Of a stretch of DNA of 64,000 bases, positions 31,357 to 40,298 are shown piece after piece. The notes under the pieces are model-generated. The model was not told where the DNA came from, made no database searches, and was given only the letters and a program-made list of their open reading frames with translations. The DNA comes from Ruegeria atlantica. Lineage in GTDB: Bacteria > Pseudomonadota > Alphaproteobacteria > Rhodobacterales > Rhodobacteraceae. Both the position numbers and the translations under genes were made by a program. The stretch covers positions 1 through 64,000 of the forward strand of contig WQBJ01000012.1 of assembly GCA_013032095.1 (NCBI GenBank). The letters run 5' to 3'. Every line of letters starts with the position of its first letter. The stretch's first letter is position 1.

Positions 31357-32858
31357 TCGAGGCGCTGGCAGAGTTTCATTTCATTAGACCGGCTTATTTG
31401 CTGTTCTTAATACCCATCGCGGGTTTGTTGTGGTTGCTCCGTCCCGAACGCTCGGGAAAAACCAACGTACCTCTTGGTATTGCACCACATCTGGCGAAAG
31501 CTCTCATGCTCGGCGCGGATGACAAGCGACGGTACTACCCAATTGATGTCGCTATGTTGGCGGCAGCTTTGATTGCAATAGCCGCTGCCGGGCCTACGTG
31601 GTCGCGGAATCCCAACCCTTTGCTCGCCGATACAGCGCCCCTTGTGATCGCACTGAAGGTCACAGACAGCATGGAGGATGCTGATCTGGCCCCGTCTCGG
31701 TTGGAGCGGGCAAAGTACAAGATCACGGACATTATCAACGCCAGAGCCGGGGCACGAACAGCATTGGTGGCGTATGCGGGTTCTCCCCACCGCGTTGCAC
31801 CACTCACTGAAGATGCGAATATCCTACGGCCCCTGCTGGAAGGCCTGAACCCCGCCGTAATGCCCTCACCCGGCGATTCCGCAGCGGGTGCGCTGACACT
31901 GGCACAAAACATATTGGATGACAGCGAGACACCTGGGGCCGTTTTGTTTCTGCTGGACGACCTCGATCCCTCACAGATCCAGGAATTCGAGAACGCCTCC
32001 TCGAAGGTTTTTTTTCTGACAATGCTTCCGAACAAGCAGGAAATTGTTCAGTTGAACTCCCTGAGGAACGCAAGTGTCGTTGCATTTTCCAATGACGACC
32101 AAGACATCACCCGGCTTTTGCGGCAAATCCAGACGAATTATGTAGACGCACTGGACGACGATGACCGGCTCGATTGGCAGGACCGAGGTTGGGTTCTGGC
32201 TTGGCCTGCGGCACTTCTATCCCTGCTTTGGTTCAGACGGGGTTGGGTCATTCGGTGGGCTTTTCTGGGACTGTTCCTCATACAACCCGCTAGCCCGGCC
32301 AAGGCGGAGGGGTGGCAGGATTGGTTTCTGACTCCAGATCAACAGGGTCAGATTGCCATGAACCAAAAACGATTTTCCGATGCTGCTGAACTGTTCGAAG
32401 ACCCGTACCACGAAGGTTACGCCCGGCTTATGGCCGGCCAATACCCAGAGGCAGCGGCGATCTTTGCTGAACTTAATACTCCTGAAGCGGCTTTTGCCGA
32501 AGGTATGGCGCGCGTCCGTAACCGAGAGTATCGACCCGCCATCAAGGCGTTTGAAACTGCTTTAGAACGTCACCCTAACTGGCCGGAAGCACAACACAAT
32601 CTAGAGGTAGCTATCGCCATCCTGGACTACGTTGAAACCACACGCGAACAGTCAGACACCGGCGAAGAGGCCGGGATCGGGGCGGATGACACGGTTTTCG
32701 ACAATGAAGCAGGACGAGGTGAAAACACCACTATTCAGGCTCAAACCGAAGGCACCAAGCCCCTGCCCGCCGATCAGTGGATCAGCGCCATCGACACCGA
32801 CATGCAGGATTTTCTGCGCAACCGGTTCTTGCTGGAAAATCAGGAGAAAGAGCAATGA
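31353..32858 (+). CDS. VWA/TPR protein, BatB-BatC-like fusion with altered MIDAS
   Basis: A 501-residue protein with two N-terminal membrane helices, a VWA region (about 95-260), two more hydrophobic segments near 275-310, and a C-terminal TPR-like domain (AVKAFETALERHPNWPEAQ-type repeat near 395-420), followed by an acidic linker. The usual BatB MIDAS (DVSxS) reads K102-V-T-D-S, so the first Asp is Lys and the Ser is Thr; the downstream PSRLERAKYKI matches BatB. Metal binding may be lost. It overlaps BatA and BatD by 4 bases each. Confidence 0.85.
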   Translation: MIEALAEFHFIRPAYLLFLIPIAGLLWLLRPERSGKTNVPLGIAPHLAKALMLGADDKRRYYPIDVAMLAAALIAIAAAGPTWSRNPNPLLADTAPLVIALKVTDSMEDADLAPSRLERAKYKITDIINARAGARTALVAYAGSPHRVAPLTEDANILRPLLEGLNPAVMPSPGDSAAGALTLAQNILDDSETPGAVLFLLDDLDPSQIQEFENASSKVFFLTMLPNKQEIVQLNSLRNASVVAFSNDDQDITRLLRQIQTNYVDALDDDDRLDWQDRGWVLAWPAALLSLLWFRRGWVIRWAFLGLFLIQPASPAKAEGWQDWFLTPDQQGQIAMNQKRFSDAAELFEDPYHEGYARLMAGQYPEAAAIFAELNTPEAAFAEGMARVRNREYRPAIKAFETALERHPNWPEAQHNLEVAIAILDYVETTREQSDTGEEAGIGADDTVFDNEAGRGENTTIQAQTEGTKPLPADQWISAIDTDMQDFLRNRFLLENQEKEQ

Positions 32859-34087
32859 GGTACACTCTGCTTCTCCTGCTCTTATTGCTGCCCGGTGAAG
32901 TGTTTTCGCAGACTAGCAATACAATCCAACCACAAGTCACAGTGGAAGCGCCGTCCGAGGACGTGATCGTCGGGCAACCGACTACGGTGCTGATCAAGGT
33001 TCTGGTTCCAACTTTCATGCCGTCGCCACCCGGCTTTCCGTCTTTGGAACAGGAAAATCTACTGGTACGCCTTCCCGAACGCGCCTCCGGTCCTGTGAGT
33101 GAGAGCGTAAACGGCGAAACTTGGTCAGGGGTTCAGCGTCGCTATCGCATCTACCCGCTAGTCGCCGGACCACTCGACCTCGGCACCACAGAGATGACGG
33201 TTACGTTTGCTGACCCCGACACGAATGCCCCGATACAAGCATCGGTCCCACTTCCTCCAATCACGATCAACGCGGTAATACCTGACGCTGCAGCTGATCT
33301 AGACCCGCTCATCATCGGCACAGGCTTTGAGATAGAACAGGAAATTGAGGGTTCGACCGACATGCAGGCTGGCGACGCCATCACGCGGCGGATGACGGCC
33401 CGAATTTCCGGTACAAGCTCAATTCTAATACCGCCACTAATCGCCGAAAATGAAGATCCTATGTTGCGACCTTATCCCAAGGAACCCAGGTTGACCGAGA
33501 CAGAGGACAGAGGTGTCCTATCTGGGCAGCGTGTGGACGAAACTGTTTATCTTGCGCAGGATGGAGGTCAAACGCAGTTGCCGGCGGTTTCCTTCCGTTG
33601 GTACAACCTGTCGACCAACTCGGTAGAAACCGTTGAGGTTAACGCCGTGGACTTGACCCTCGCCGCGCCCAAGTCTGGACCTCCGTCAACGGAGAAGCTG
33701 GTTGGTTACGTTCTGTGGGGCGGCCTATTGGTATTGGTCGGTTGGGCTTTTGTGCGAAGGGCCTTGCCACGCTATCAAGCCTGGAACGACGCCCGGCAAA
33801 AAGCCTATCAAGCGTCATCTGACTATGTCCTTGCGCAGTTGCACCGCGCGCTTAAGGCACAAGATCTTTCCGGTGCTTATTCTGCGCTCGAGATGTGGAA
33901 GCAACGGAGCAGTGCCCCCCGGGGTTACACCGAGTTCGAGGCGCGTTTGGCTGAGATTGGCTCTGCACGATACGCGGCTGTTTCAGCTCAGAAATCACCC
34001 GACTGGTCCCGAGCGATTTCAGCTCTGGACGAACTGGAAAGTTCACCGGCAAAACCAGCACATTCGCTTCCTCAATTGAACCCCTGA
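32855..34087 (+). CDS. BatD-like exported protein
   Basis: A 410-residue protein with a strong signal peptide (LLLLLLLLPGEVFSQ), a beta-rich extracytoplasmic region with Ig-like character, and one membrane helix near residue 290 (VGYVLWGGLLVLVGWAFV) followed by a cytosolic helical tail. This is the BatD 'oxygen tolerance' layout. ATG 32855 follows AGGAG and overlaps the previous stop; a longer reading from 32777 lies in the wrong frame of the neighbour. Last gene of the Bat operon. Confidence 0.85.
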   Translation: MRYTLLLLLLLLPGEVFSQTSNTIQPQVTVEAPSEDVIVGQPTTVLIKVLVPTFMPSPPGFPSLEQENLLVRLPERASGPVSESVNGETWSGVQRRYRIYPLVAGPLDLGTTEMTVTFADPDTNAPIQASVPLPPITINAVIPDAAADLDPLIIGTGFEIEQEIEGSTDMQAGDAITRRMTARISGTSSILIPPLIAENEDPMLRPYPKEPRLTETEDRGVLSGQRVDETVYLAQDGGQTQLPAVSFRWYNLSTNSVETVEVNAVDLTLAAPKSGPPSTEKLVGYVLWGGLLVLVGWAFVRRALPRYQAWNDARQKAYQASSDYVLAQLHRALKAQDLSGAYSALEMWKQRSSAPRGYTEFEARLAEIGSARYAAVSAQKSPDWSRAISALDELESSPAKPAHSLPQLNP

Positions 34088-34090
34088 CTG

Positions 34091-34771
34091 TCAGGTCTGG
34101 CAGTTGGCAATCAATGCCTGCCTGTCCATCAACCGCACACGTCCATACCCGAGTTCAATCAGACCTAAGTTCGCGAGACGGTGCAGACTGCGATGCAGCG
34201 TGGGTTGAGACACAGCAATCATTTCAGACAGTTCCTCTTGGCTTACCACGATCCAGCCGTCGCGTTTTGACGTACCTTCGTCCAGATGGAGCAGCCGCAA
34301 AACAAGCCTCTTTTCGCTGCCGGTTACAGCCAGATTTGCCATAATGCGCAGGGCTGTTTGCATGTTCTCTTGGGTCAGGGCGTAAAAATCTCGGACATAC
34401 AGAGGGTTCACCTTTACCAATTTGGCAATTCGTGTGTTCGGGAAAAACAACGCTTGCGTCACTTGCGTCGTGACGACACTGACAAGTCGTGGGGCGTCGG
34501 CAAAAAGAGCCAAATCACCGATCCAGAAACCCGCCCCTTCGCGATGTAGCACAAACTCTTGACCATCATCCGCCGGAGCAGTGATCTGAATGCCACCGCT
34601 TAGTACAGCAAATATTCCATTCGCAGGATCTCCGTGGTGATACAGGGTTTCCCACGCGTCAAAAGTTTTTGCGACTGCGCATTCCAGCAATTCACGTCGA
34701 AAAACTTCAGATCGTTTGCTGAACCACCCGCTCTCTTGCAAGAGCTTCATATTATTCGCTTTGTCAAACAT
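34091..34771 (-). CDS. Crp/Fnr-family transcription regulator
   Basis: A 226-residue regulator with an N-terminal cyclic-nucleotide-binding fold (ETLYHHGDPANGIFAVLSGG, with FVLHREGAGFWIGDLALFAD) and a C-terminal winged helix (VVSQEELSEMIAVSQPTLHRSLHRLANLGLI). No Cys cluster for an iron-sulfur centre is present, so it is not an FNR-type oxygen sensor. The ligand pocket lacks the clear RxS of true CRP, so cAMP binding is uncertain. It is divergent from the sulfatase gene and convergent with batD. Confidence 0.88.
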   Translation of the reverse strand: MFDKANNMKLLQESGWFSKRSEVFRRELLECAVAKTFDAWETLYHHGDPANGIFAVLSGGIQITAPADDGQEFVLHREGAGFWIGDLALFADAPRLVSVVTTQVTQALFFPNTRIAKLVKVNPLYVRDFYALTQENMQTALRIMANLAVTGSEKRLVLRLLHLDEGTSKRDGWIVVSQEELSEMIAVSQPTLHRSLHRLANLGLIELGYGRVRLMDRQALIANCQT

Positions 34772-34786
34772 TACTATTTTTCAATA

Positions 34787-34800
34787 TCATCATATGATGA
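34787..34800. promoter_or_regulatory. 14-bp palindrome between the Crp-type gene and the sulfatase
   Basis: TCATCATATGATGA is a perfect dyad lying 16 bases before the regulator start and about 170 bases before the sulfatase start, in an AT-rich stretch. It is a natural candidate operator for autoregulation or for control of the divergent sulfatase operon. Confidence 0.5.
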
Positions 34801-34970
34801 GTTTTCAATCCCGCTGATACCATAAGCTAAGCGTGTTCGATTCCCGGAAAGTTGAAGCTTCGCCGTTCAGAATTCGACTTTTTTTAGGAAGCTTTATGGC
34901 TGATTTGCCAGCCACCAAACAAATACACACTTCCGGGTTTTGCAGACCCTTTTCAGATCAGGAGCACATC

Positions 34971-36581
34971 ATGTCACCACCTCGTTCGATCGCAAACGGT
35001 TGGCGCACCACGTTGCGCCGCGTTGCTGTGGCAACTGTCGCCGTTGCACTGGCAGTTCCCGCTTGGGCGCAAGAACAAAAACCCAATATCCTGGTCATCT
35101 GGGGTGATGATGTCGGGCAGTCCAATATCTCAGCCTACACGATGGGGTTGATGGGCTATCAGACGCCCAACATCGACCGCGTCGCAAACGAAGGCATGAT
35201 TTTCACCGACTACTATGGTGAGCAATCCTGCACCGCTGGCCGATCATCCTACATCATGGGGCAGTCTGTTTTCCGGACGGGCCTGTCGAAAGTGGGGCTT
35301 CCCGGAGCCGATTTGGGTATGCAGGTTGAAGATCCGACTATTGCTGGCCTGTTGAAAGACCATGGCTATGTCACCGGTCAATTTGGTAAGAACCATCTGG
35401 GTGACAAGGATGAGCATCTTCCGACAAACCACGGATTTGATGAATTTTTCGGCAATCTATACCACCTGAATGCCGAGGAAGAACCCGAAAACGAAGATTA
35501 TCCCGGAGACGCTGTTCTTGCCGATGGCCGCACATTCCGCGAAGCCTATGGTCCGCGCGGTGTGATCAAATCCAAGGCCGACGGCACCATCGAAGATACC
35601 GGCCCCCTGACCCGCAAACGCATGGAAACTGTAGACGAGGAAACGGTCGCCGCAGCGATCGACTTCATCAAACGTGCGCACGAGCAGGGTCAGCCCTTCT
35701 ACGTGTGGTGGAACGGTACACGTATGCACTTCCGCACTCACGTCAAAGAAGAGATGCGCGCGAAGGCGAATGAAATCGTCGGCGGCGTCGCGGACGAGTA
35801 CACCGCTGGTATGATCGAACACGATATGCATGTCGGGCAACTGCTGGATCTGTTGGATGAACTCGGCATCGCTGACAACACCATCGTGCACTATTCGACC
35901 GACAATGGGCCGCATATGAACACTTGGCCGGACGCCGCAGCGACACCGTTCTGGGGTGAAAAGAACACCAACTGGGAAGGCGGATGGCGCGTGCCGTCAA
36001 TGGTTCGTTGGCCCGGTCAGATCGAAGCGGGCTCGGTCACCAATGAGATCGTGCACCATATGGACTGGCTGCCGACCTTCCTTGCAGCTGCCGGTGACCC
36101 CGATATCAAGGACAAGCTGAAGGCCGGTTACAACTCGTCGGGCATGGGCCGCGACTACAAGGTCCATTTGGACGGCTATAACATCCTGCCGCTGCTGACC
36201 GGTGAGACCACCGAAAGTCCACGTTCCGAGATCTTCTATTTCTCGGATGACGGTGACCTGACGGCGTTGCGCTATGACGACTGGAAGCTGATCTTCCTAG
36301 AGCAGAAGGCATGGGCAACGCTGCGGGCATGGATCGAGCCCTGGACCGAACTGCGAATTCCGTTGATCGTAAACCTGCGTCGCGACCCGTATGAGCGAGC
36401 GTATCGCACGTCCAACACCTACTATGACTGGCTTCTGGATCGGGCTTATTTCCTGGTTCCGGCGCAGCAATACGTGGGTAACTTCCTTGCAACCTTCCAG
36501 GAATTCCCGCCGCGGCAGAAAGCGGCAAGCTTCAACCTGGATCAGGTGATGGAGAAACTGGCGACACCTACAAACAACTGA
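34971..36581 (+). CDS. Exported sulfatase (arylsulfatase family)
   Basis: A 536-residue sulfatase with a signal peptide (VAVATVAVALAVPAWAQ). The metal site begins with ILVIWGDDVGQSN. The formylglycine motif is CTAGR in GEQSCTAGRSSYIMGQ, the Cys-x-Ala-x-Arg form. Further ligands are in GQFGKNHLGD and YSTDNGPHM. It hydrolyses sulfate esters in the periplasm; marine polysaccharides or sulfated aromatics are likely sources. ATG 34971 follows AGGAG; the longer frame from 34833 lacks support. A maturase is not encoded nearby. The HAD gene follows 69 bases downstream. Confidence 0.9.
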   Translation: MSPPRSIANGWRTTLRRVAVATVAVALAVPAWAQEQKPNILVIWGDDVGQSNISAYTMGLMGYQTPNIDRVANEGMIFTDYYGEQSCTAGRSSYIMGQSVFRTGLSKVGLPGADLGMQVEDPTIAGLLKDHGYVTGQFGKNHLGDKDEHLPTNHGFDEFFGNLYHLNAEEEPENEDYPGDAVLADGRTFREAYGPRGVIKSKADGTIEDTGPLTRKRMETVDEETVAAAIDFIKRAHEQGQPFYVWWNGTRMHFRTHVKEEMRAKANEIVGGVADEYTAGMIEHDMHVGQLLDLLDELGIADNTIVHYSTDNGPHMNTWPDAAATPFWGEKNTNWEGGWRVPSMVRWPGQIEAGSVTNEIVHHMDWLPTFLAAAGDPDIKDKLKAGYNSSGMGRDYKVHLDGYNILPLLTGETTESPRSEIFYFSDDGDLTALRYDDWKLIFLEQKAWATLRAWIEPWTELRIPLIVNLRRDPYERAYRTSNTYYDWLLDRAYFLVPAQQYVGNFLATFQEFPPRQKAASFNLDQVMEKLATPTNN

Positions 36582-36650
36582 TCGCCAAGAAAACGAAGGA
36601 TCGCCGGTTAGACGGCGGTCCTTTGCAGATTGAAGAAGAGGGAGTGTCTT

Positions 36651-37625
36651 ATGAAGAGAGCTGTTCTGGCCGCCGCCGTGTTCATGGCTCCGCTTATTGT
36701 ATCCGCAGATCCATTGCCCAGTTGGGCGACATCGGATTCAAAAGACCAGATTATTGCCTTCGTTGACGCTGTTACCGACCCGCACAGCACTGAATACGTG
36801 ACACCGGCAGAACGGATCGCAGTATTCGACAATGACGGTACGCTCTGGGCCGAACAGCCTGTCTACTTTCAGCTGACTTTCGCGATGGATCGCCTTGCCG
36901 AGATGGCAGAGGCTGACCCCTCGACCCTATCCACCCCCACACTGAAGGCGGCTGCGCAAGGCGACTTGAATGCCATCGTCGAAGGCGGACATAACGCCTT
37001 GGTCGAGGTTCTGAACGCTTCACATTCCGGGCTAAGCGTAGAGGAGTTTCAAGCCTCGGTTGCCAAGTGGCTGGGCACGGCACGACACCCCGACACCGGT
37101 CTGCCTTATGACCAGATGACCTATCAGCCGATGGTCGAATTGCTCCGCTATCTAAGGGATGAAGGTTTCCGAACCTACATCGTCTCGGGCGGCGGGCTTC
37201 ATTTCATGCGGGTATTTGCCGAAGACGCCTATGGCATCCCACCCGAGCAGGTCCTTGGAACCTATACCGGCACGACCTATGAGACAGCGGATGGTAAACC
37301 CACGATCCTCAAGGCCCCCGGCATCGCCTTTGTGGACGACAAGGAAGGCAAACCCATCAACATTGAGCGTACGATCGGCCGACGTCCCATTCTCGCCGGA
37401 GGGAACTCGGACGGCGATTTCGCCATGCTTGAATGGACAACCGCCGGGCACGGACCCAGACTGGCAATTCTAGTTCACCACACTGATGCCGAACGCGAAT
37501 GGGCCTATGACCGCGAAAGCCCGATCGGAAAACTGGTTGATGGACTGGACAAAGGTCCCGATTTGGGATGGGTCATTGTTGATATGGCACAAGACTGGGA
37601 TCGCATCTACACTGGGGCGAACTGA
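36651..37625 (+). CDS. Exported HAD-family phosphatase
   Basis: A 324-residue protein with a signal peptide (AVLAAAVFMAPLIVSA) and HAD motifs: nucleophile region IAVFDNDGTLWAEQP, motif II region YIVSGGGLHFMR, and motif IV GGNSDGDFAMLEWT. It therefore works as a periplasmic phosphohydrolase. ATG 36651 follows GAGGG. An imperfect hairpin at about 36595-36622 lies before it and may tune expression relative to the sulfatase. Substrate unknown. Confidence 0.85.
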   Translation: MKRAVLAAAVFMAPLIVSADPLPSWATSDSKDQIIAFVDAVTDPHSTEYVTPAERIAVFDNDGTLWAEQPVYFQLTFAMDRLAEMAEADPSTLSTPTLKAAAQGDLNAIVEGGHNALVEVLNASHSGLSVEEFQASVAKWLGTARHPDTGLPYDQMTYQPMVELLRYLRDEGFRTYIVSGGGLHFMRVFAEDAYGIPPEQVLGTYTGTTYETADGKPTILKAPGIAFVDDKEGKPINIERTIGRRPILAGGNSDGDFAMLEWTTAGHGPRLAILVHHTDAEREWAYDRESPIGKLVDGLDKGPDLGWVIVDMAQDWDRIYTGAN

Positions 37626-37648
37626 GGCACACAGAGACCGATAACCCC

Positions 37649-39061
37649 ATGTGGACATTGCTAGTTTCCGCGCTCGTCTTCTCTCTTTATGTGACGGCCA
37701 TTGTCTTTGCGATACGCGCAGCACAAACCGCGCGCACCCCTCAAGGTGCGGTTGGATGGGTGGTGTTCCTTATCTCGGCTCCGGTGTTCGGCGTGCCAAT
37801 GTACTTGTTTCTGGGGCACCACCGTTTTCGCGGCTATCGCATTGCGCGAAAGCACAGCGAACGCGTGGTTGAAGGCATCAAGAGCTTTGCGGACTTTTCG
37901 ATGCCCGAACCCGGTTCGATGCCATTCAACCCTAGGCCCTTCGAAATTCTGGCTCATTTACCGGTCTCACGCGGCAACGGAGCCAAATTGCTAATAGATG
38001 GGCAAGCCACATTTGACGCTATTTTCCGCGCCATCGATTCTGCGCAAAATTACATCTTGATCCAGTTTTACATCGTGCGCGACGACACGCTGGGAAAGCA
38101 ATTGAAAGACAAATTGATTGCAGCTGCCAAGCGTGGTGTTTCGGTCCGCTTCATGACGGATGCCGTAGGTAGTTATGGTCTTCCTACTTCTTATTTGGAC
38201 GACTTGCGCGCCGCTGGGATCGAGATTGCAAACCCTCGTGATCGCAGGGGTCCACAGTATCGCTTTCAGCTCAATTATCGCAACCACCGCAAGACCGTTA
38301 TCATCGACGGAGAGATCGGTTTCATCGGCGGGCATAACGTAGGCGTCGAGTATCTGGGACAAAACGAATATTTCGGCCACTGGCGGGACACACATATCGA
38401 AATGACCGGCCACGTGGTGCGGCAATTGCAGTTGATTTTCGTCGAGGACTGGAACTGGGCGCATGAAGATGACCTGATCGACAAGCTAGACTGGGCCGGA
38501 TCGGTATCCGACCAGGATATGAACGCCTTGCTTGTGGCGACAGGTCCGGGGGACGATACGGAAACTGGCGCAATGATGTTTTTCGCTGCCATCACCGAAG
38601 CGAAAGAAAGGGTTTGGATCGCATCTCCATATTTTGTGCCGGACATCGACATCATTACGGCCCTGCAACACGCCGCCCTGCGGGGGGTCGACGTCCGTAT
38701 TCTTGTGCCGGAGGTGATCGACCATCGCTTGCCCTGGCTAGCTGGTTTTGCCTATTTCGACGAAATTCGGGACTGCGGTGCGCGGATTTTTCGTTATACA
38801 GAGGGCTTCATGCACCAGAAGGTTTTTGTGGTCGATGACACTCTGGCTGCTGTCGGCACGACGAACTTGGACAACCGCTCATTCCGACTGAATTTTGAAG
38901 CTATGGCTCTGTTTTTTGACTCACGTGCGGCTGAGGCGTTGGACAAAATGCTGAAAGCCGATTTCGAAAACAGCTATGAGCTGACCCGCAACCTATCCGA
39001 GCAACCGGCTTACATCCGGTTCGGGTCGCCTCTGGCACGGCTGTTTGCGCCGATCCTTTAG
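37649..39061 (+). CDS. cls: Cardiolipin synthase
   Basis: A 470-residue phospholipase D-family enzyme. Two N-terminal helices (LLVSALVFSLYVTAIVFAI and VGWVVFLISAPVFGVPMYLF) precede two HKD motifs, NHRKTVIIDGEIGFIGGHN and MHQKVFVVDDTLAAVGTTN. It joins two phosphatidylglycerols, or another phospholipid pair, to form cardiolipin in the inner membrane. Its stop overlaps that of the convergent K+ channel gene by 4 bases. Confidence 0.9.
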   Translation: MWTLLVSALVFSLYVTAIVFAIRAAQTARTPQGAVGWVVFLISAPVFGVPMYLFLGHHRFRGYRIARKHSERVVEGIKSFADFSMPEPGSMPFNPRPFEILAHLPVSRGNGAKLLIDGQATFDAIFRAIDSAQNYILIQFYIVRDDTLGKQLKDKLIAAAKRGVSVRFMTDAVGSYGLPTSYLDDLRAAGIEIANPRDRRGPQYRFQLNYRNHRKTVIIDGEIGFIGGHNVGVEYLGQNEYFGHWRDTHIEMTGHVVRQLQLIFVEDWNWAHEDDLIDKLDWAGSVSDQDMNALLVATGPGDDTETGAMMFFAAITEAKERVWIASPYFVPDIDIITALQHAALRGVDVRILVPEVIDHRLPWLAGFAYFDEIRDCGARIFRYTEGFMHQKVFVVDDTLAAVGTTNLDNRSFRLNFEAMALFFDSRAAEALDKMLKADFENSYELTRNLSEQPAYIRFGSPLARLFAPIL

Positions 39062-39492
39062 GACATCAACTCTTCTTTGAAGACCTGGGTCATCAAGGCA
39101 ACCATGAAAGCGGTAGACAGGCCAAAGGCCAGCAGCCCTGTGACCGAAGCAAACGCCCCGAAAATCCGTAGCGGCTCGCCCAGCACAATGTCGCCATAAC
39201 CAAGCGTCGTGAATGTCACCAACGAAAAATATAGCGCCGAGTTCCAGTCAGGCAGCACATCCCCAAGAACCCAGACGATCGCCCAGAGCCAAACCTGAAA
39301 CGTGTGAATGGCGACGATAAACACAAGGGCGATGCAGATTGGCGCAGCGATCGAGAAGAACTTTTTGCTGTTTTCCAGACGCAACGCCATGACCCGGACA
39401 ACTTGCGTGCACCACGTGAGTAGAATGATCTCGATGAGAAAGCACATGCCCAGATAGATACTGCCCCAAAGGATCTGCTGCGCTAAAGTCAT
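39058..39492 (-). CDS. Small two-helix-pore K+ channel-like protein
   Basis: A 144-residue membrane protein with an N-terminal helix, a second helix (IALVFIVAIHTFQVWLWAIV), a pore loop with TFTTLGYGDIVLGEP and a last helix (FASVTGLLAFGLSTAFMVAL). The selectivity filter TLGYGD is canonical for K+. It has no cytosolic RCK domain. ATG 39492 is chosen; the frame to 39744 runs antisense into the ABC-transporter leader and has no signal for translation. This intact filter is a useful contrast to the altered one at 61,017. Confidence 0.85.
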   Translation of the reverse strand: MTLAQQILWGSIYLGMCFLIEIILLTWCTQVVRVMALRLENSKKFFSIAAPICIALVFIVAIHTFQVWLWAIVWVLGDVLPDWNSALYFSLVTFTTLGYGDIVLGEPLRIFGAFASVTGLLAFGLSTAFMVALMTQVFKEELMS

Positions 39493-39650
39493 CAAGCCAT
39501 ATCTCGTGTTCTGCCCGGAGAAGTCCTGACACAATGGCGGCTTAGCTAGCAAAGGACAAGGCTGCGACGAATGGAAAAGATTGCGCCTCGGCGCTGGACT
39601 CTGCGGGATGGCGTTGCACATTGTTGCTGGCACTGTCCAAGGGGTTTTGC

Positions 39651-40298
39651 ATGCTGCTGAATATCGAAAGGGTCCAGAAATCCTATCCGGGCGGGCGGCC
39701 GGTTTTACGGGACGTATCGCTGACGCTTGATCAGGGGCAAACACTTGCGCTGACCGGTGAGAGCGGCAGCGGAAAAAGCACGCTTCTGAACCTTGCCGCC
39801 GCGCTGGACGGTTTTGACGGAGGTGAAATAACGCTGGACGGCACAGCTTTGTCTGGTCTGGATGATCGCGGTCGCGCGGCCTTGCGTCGGCAGAGCGTGT
39901 CGCTGGTGTTTCAGCAGTTCAATCTGATCCCCTCCCTGACCGTCGCCCAAAATCTTTCGTTTCACGCCCGGCTTGCAAATCGTGAAGAAACCGAGTGGAC
40001 CACCCAATTGGCCGAAAGACTCGGTCTGTCCGATCTTCTGACACGCTACCCTGAGAACCTGTCCGGCGGGCAACAACAGCGTGTTGCCATAGGACGTGCC
40101 ATTGCACCACGACCCAAACTCCTGCTCGCGGATGAGCCGACAGGGAATCTGGATGAGACTGCCAGCGCCACGGTTCTGGACCTGATGCTGTCGCTGGTGT
40201 CGGACACCGGAGCCGCCCTGCTGTTGGTAACTCATTCACAGGATATTGCGGCACGGCTTGATAGACAGGCGCATTTGGCCGGTGGCCACATCACATGA
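39651..40298 (+). CDS. ABC transporter ATP-binding protein (LolD/MacB/AttE type)
   Basis: A 215-residue ATPase with Walker A LTGESGSGKSTLLNL, Q-loop VFQQFNLIPSLTVAQN, signature ENLSGGQQQRVAIGRA, Walker B LLLADEPTGNLD and the His switch LLVTHSQDIA. It belongs to the mechanotransmission group that works with FtsX/MacB-type permeases. ATG 39651 follows AAGGGG. It overlaps the permease gene by 4 bases. Confidence 0.9.
   Translation: MLLNIERVQKSYPGGRPVLRDVSLTLDQGQTLALTGESGSGKSTLLNLAAALDGFDGGEITLDGTALSGLDDRGRAALRRQSVSLVFQQFNLIPSLTVAQNLSFHARLANREETEWTTQLAERLGLSDLLTRYPENLSGGQQQRVAIGRAIAPRPKLLLADEPTGNLDETASATVLDLMLSLVSDTGAALLLVTHSQDIAARLDRQAHLAGGHIT

Noticed and set aside
34833..34970. Longer N-terminus for the sulfatase
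   Set aside because: The 46 extra residues precede a complete signal peptide, and the ATG at 34971 has the proper ribosome site.
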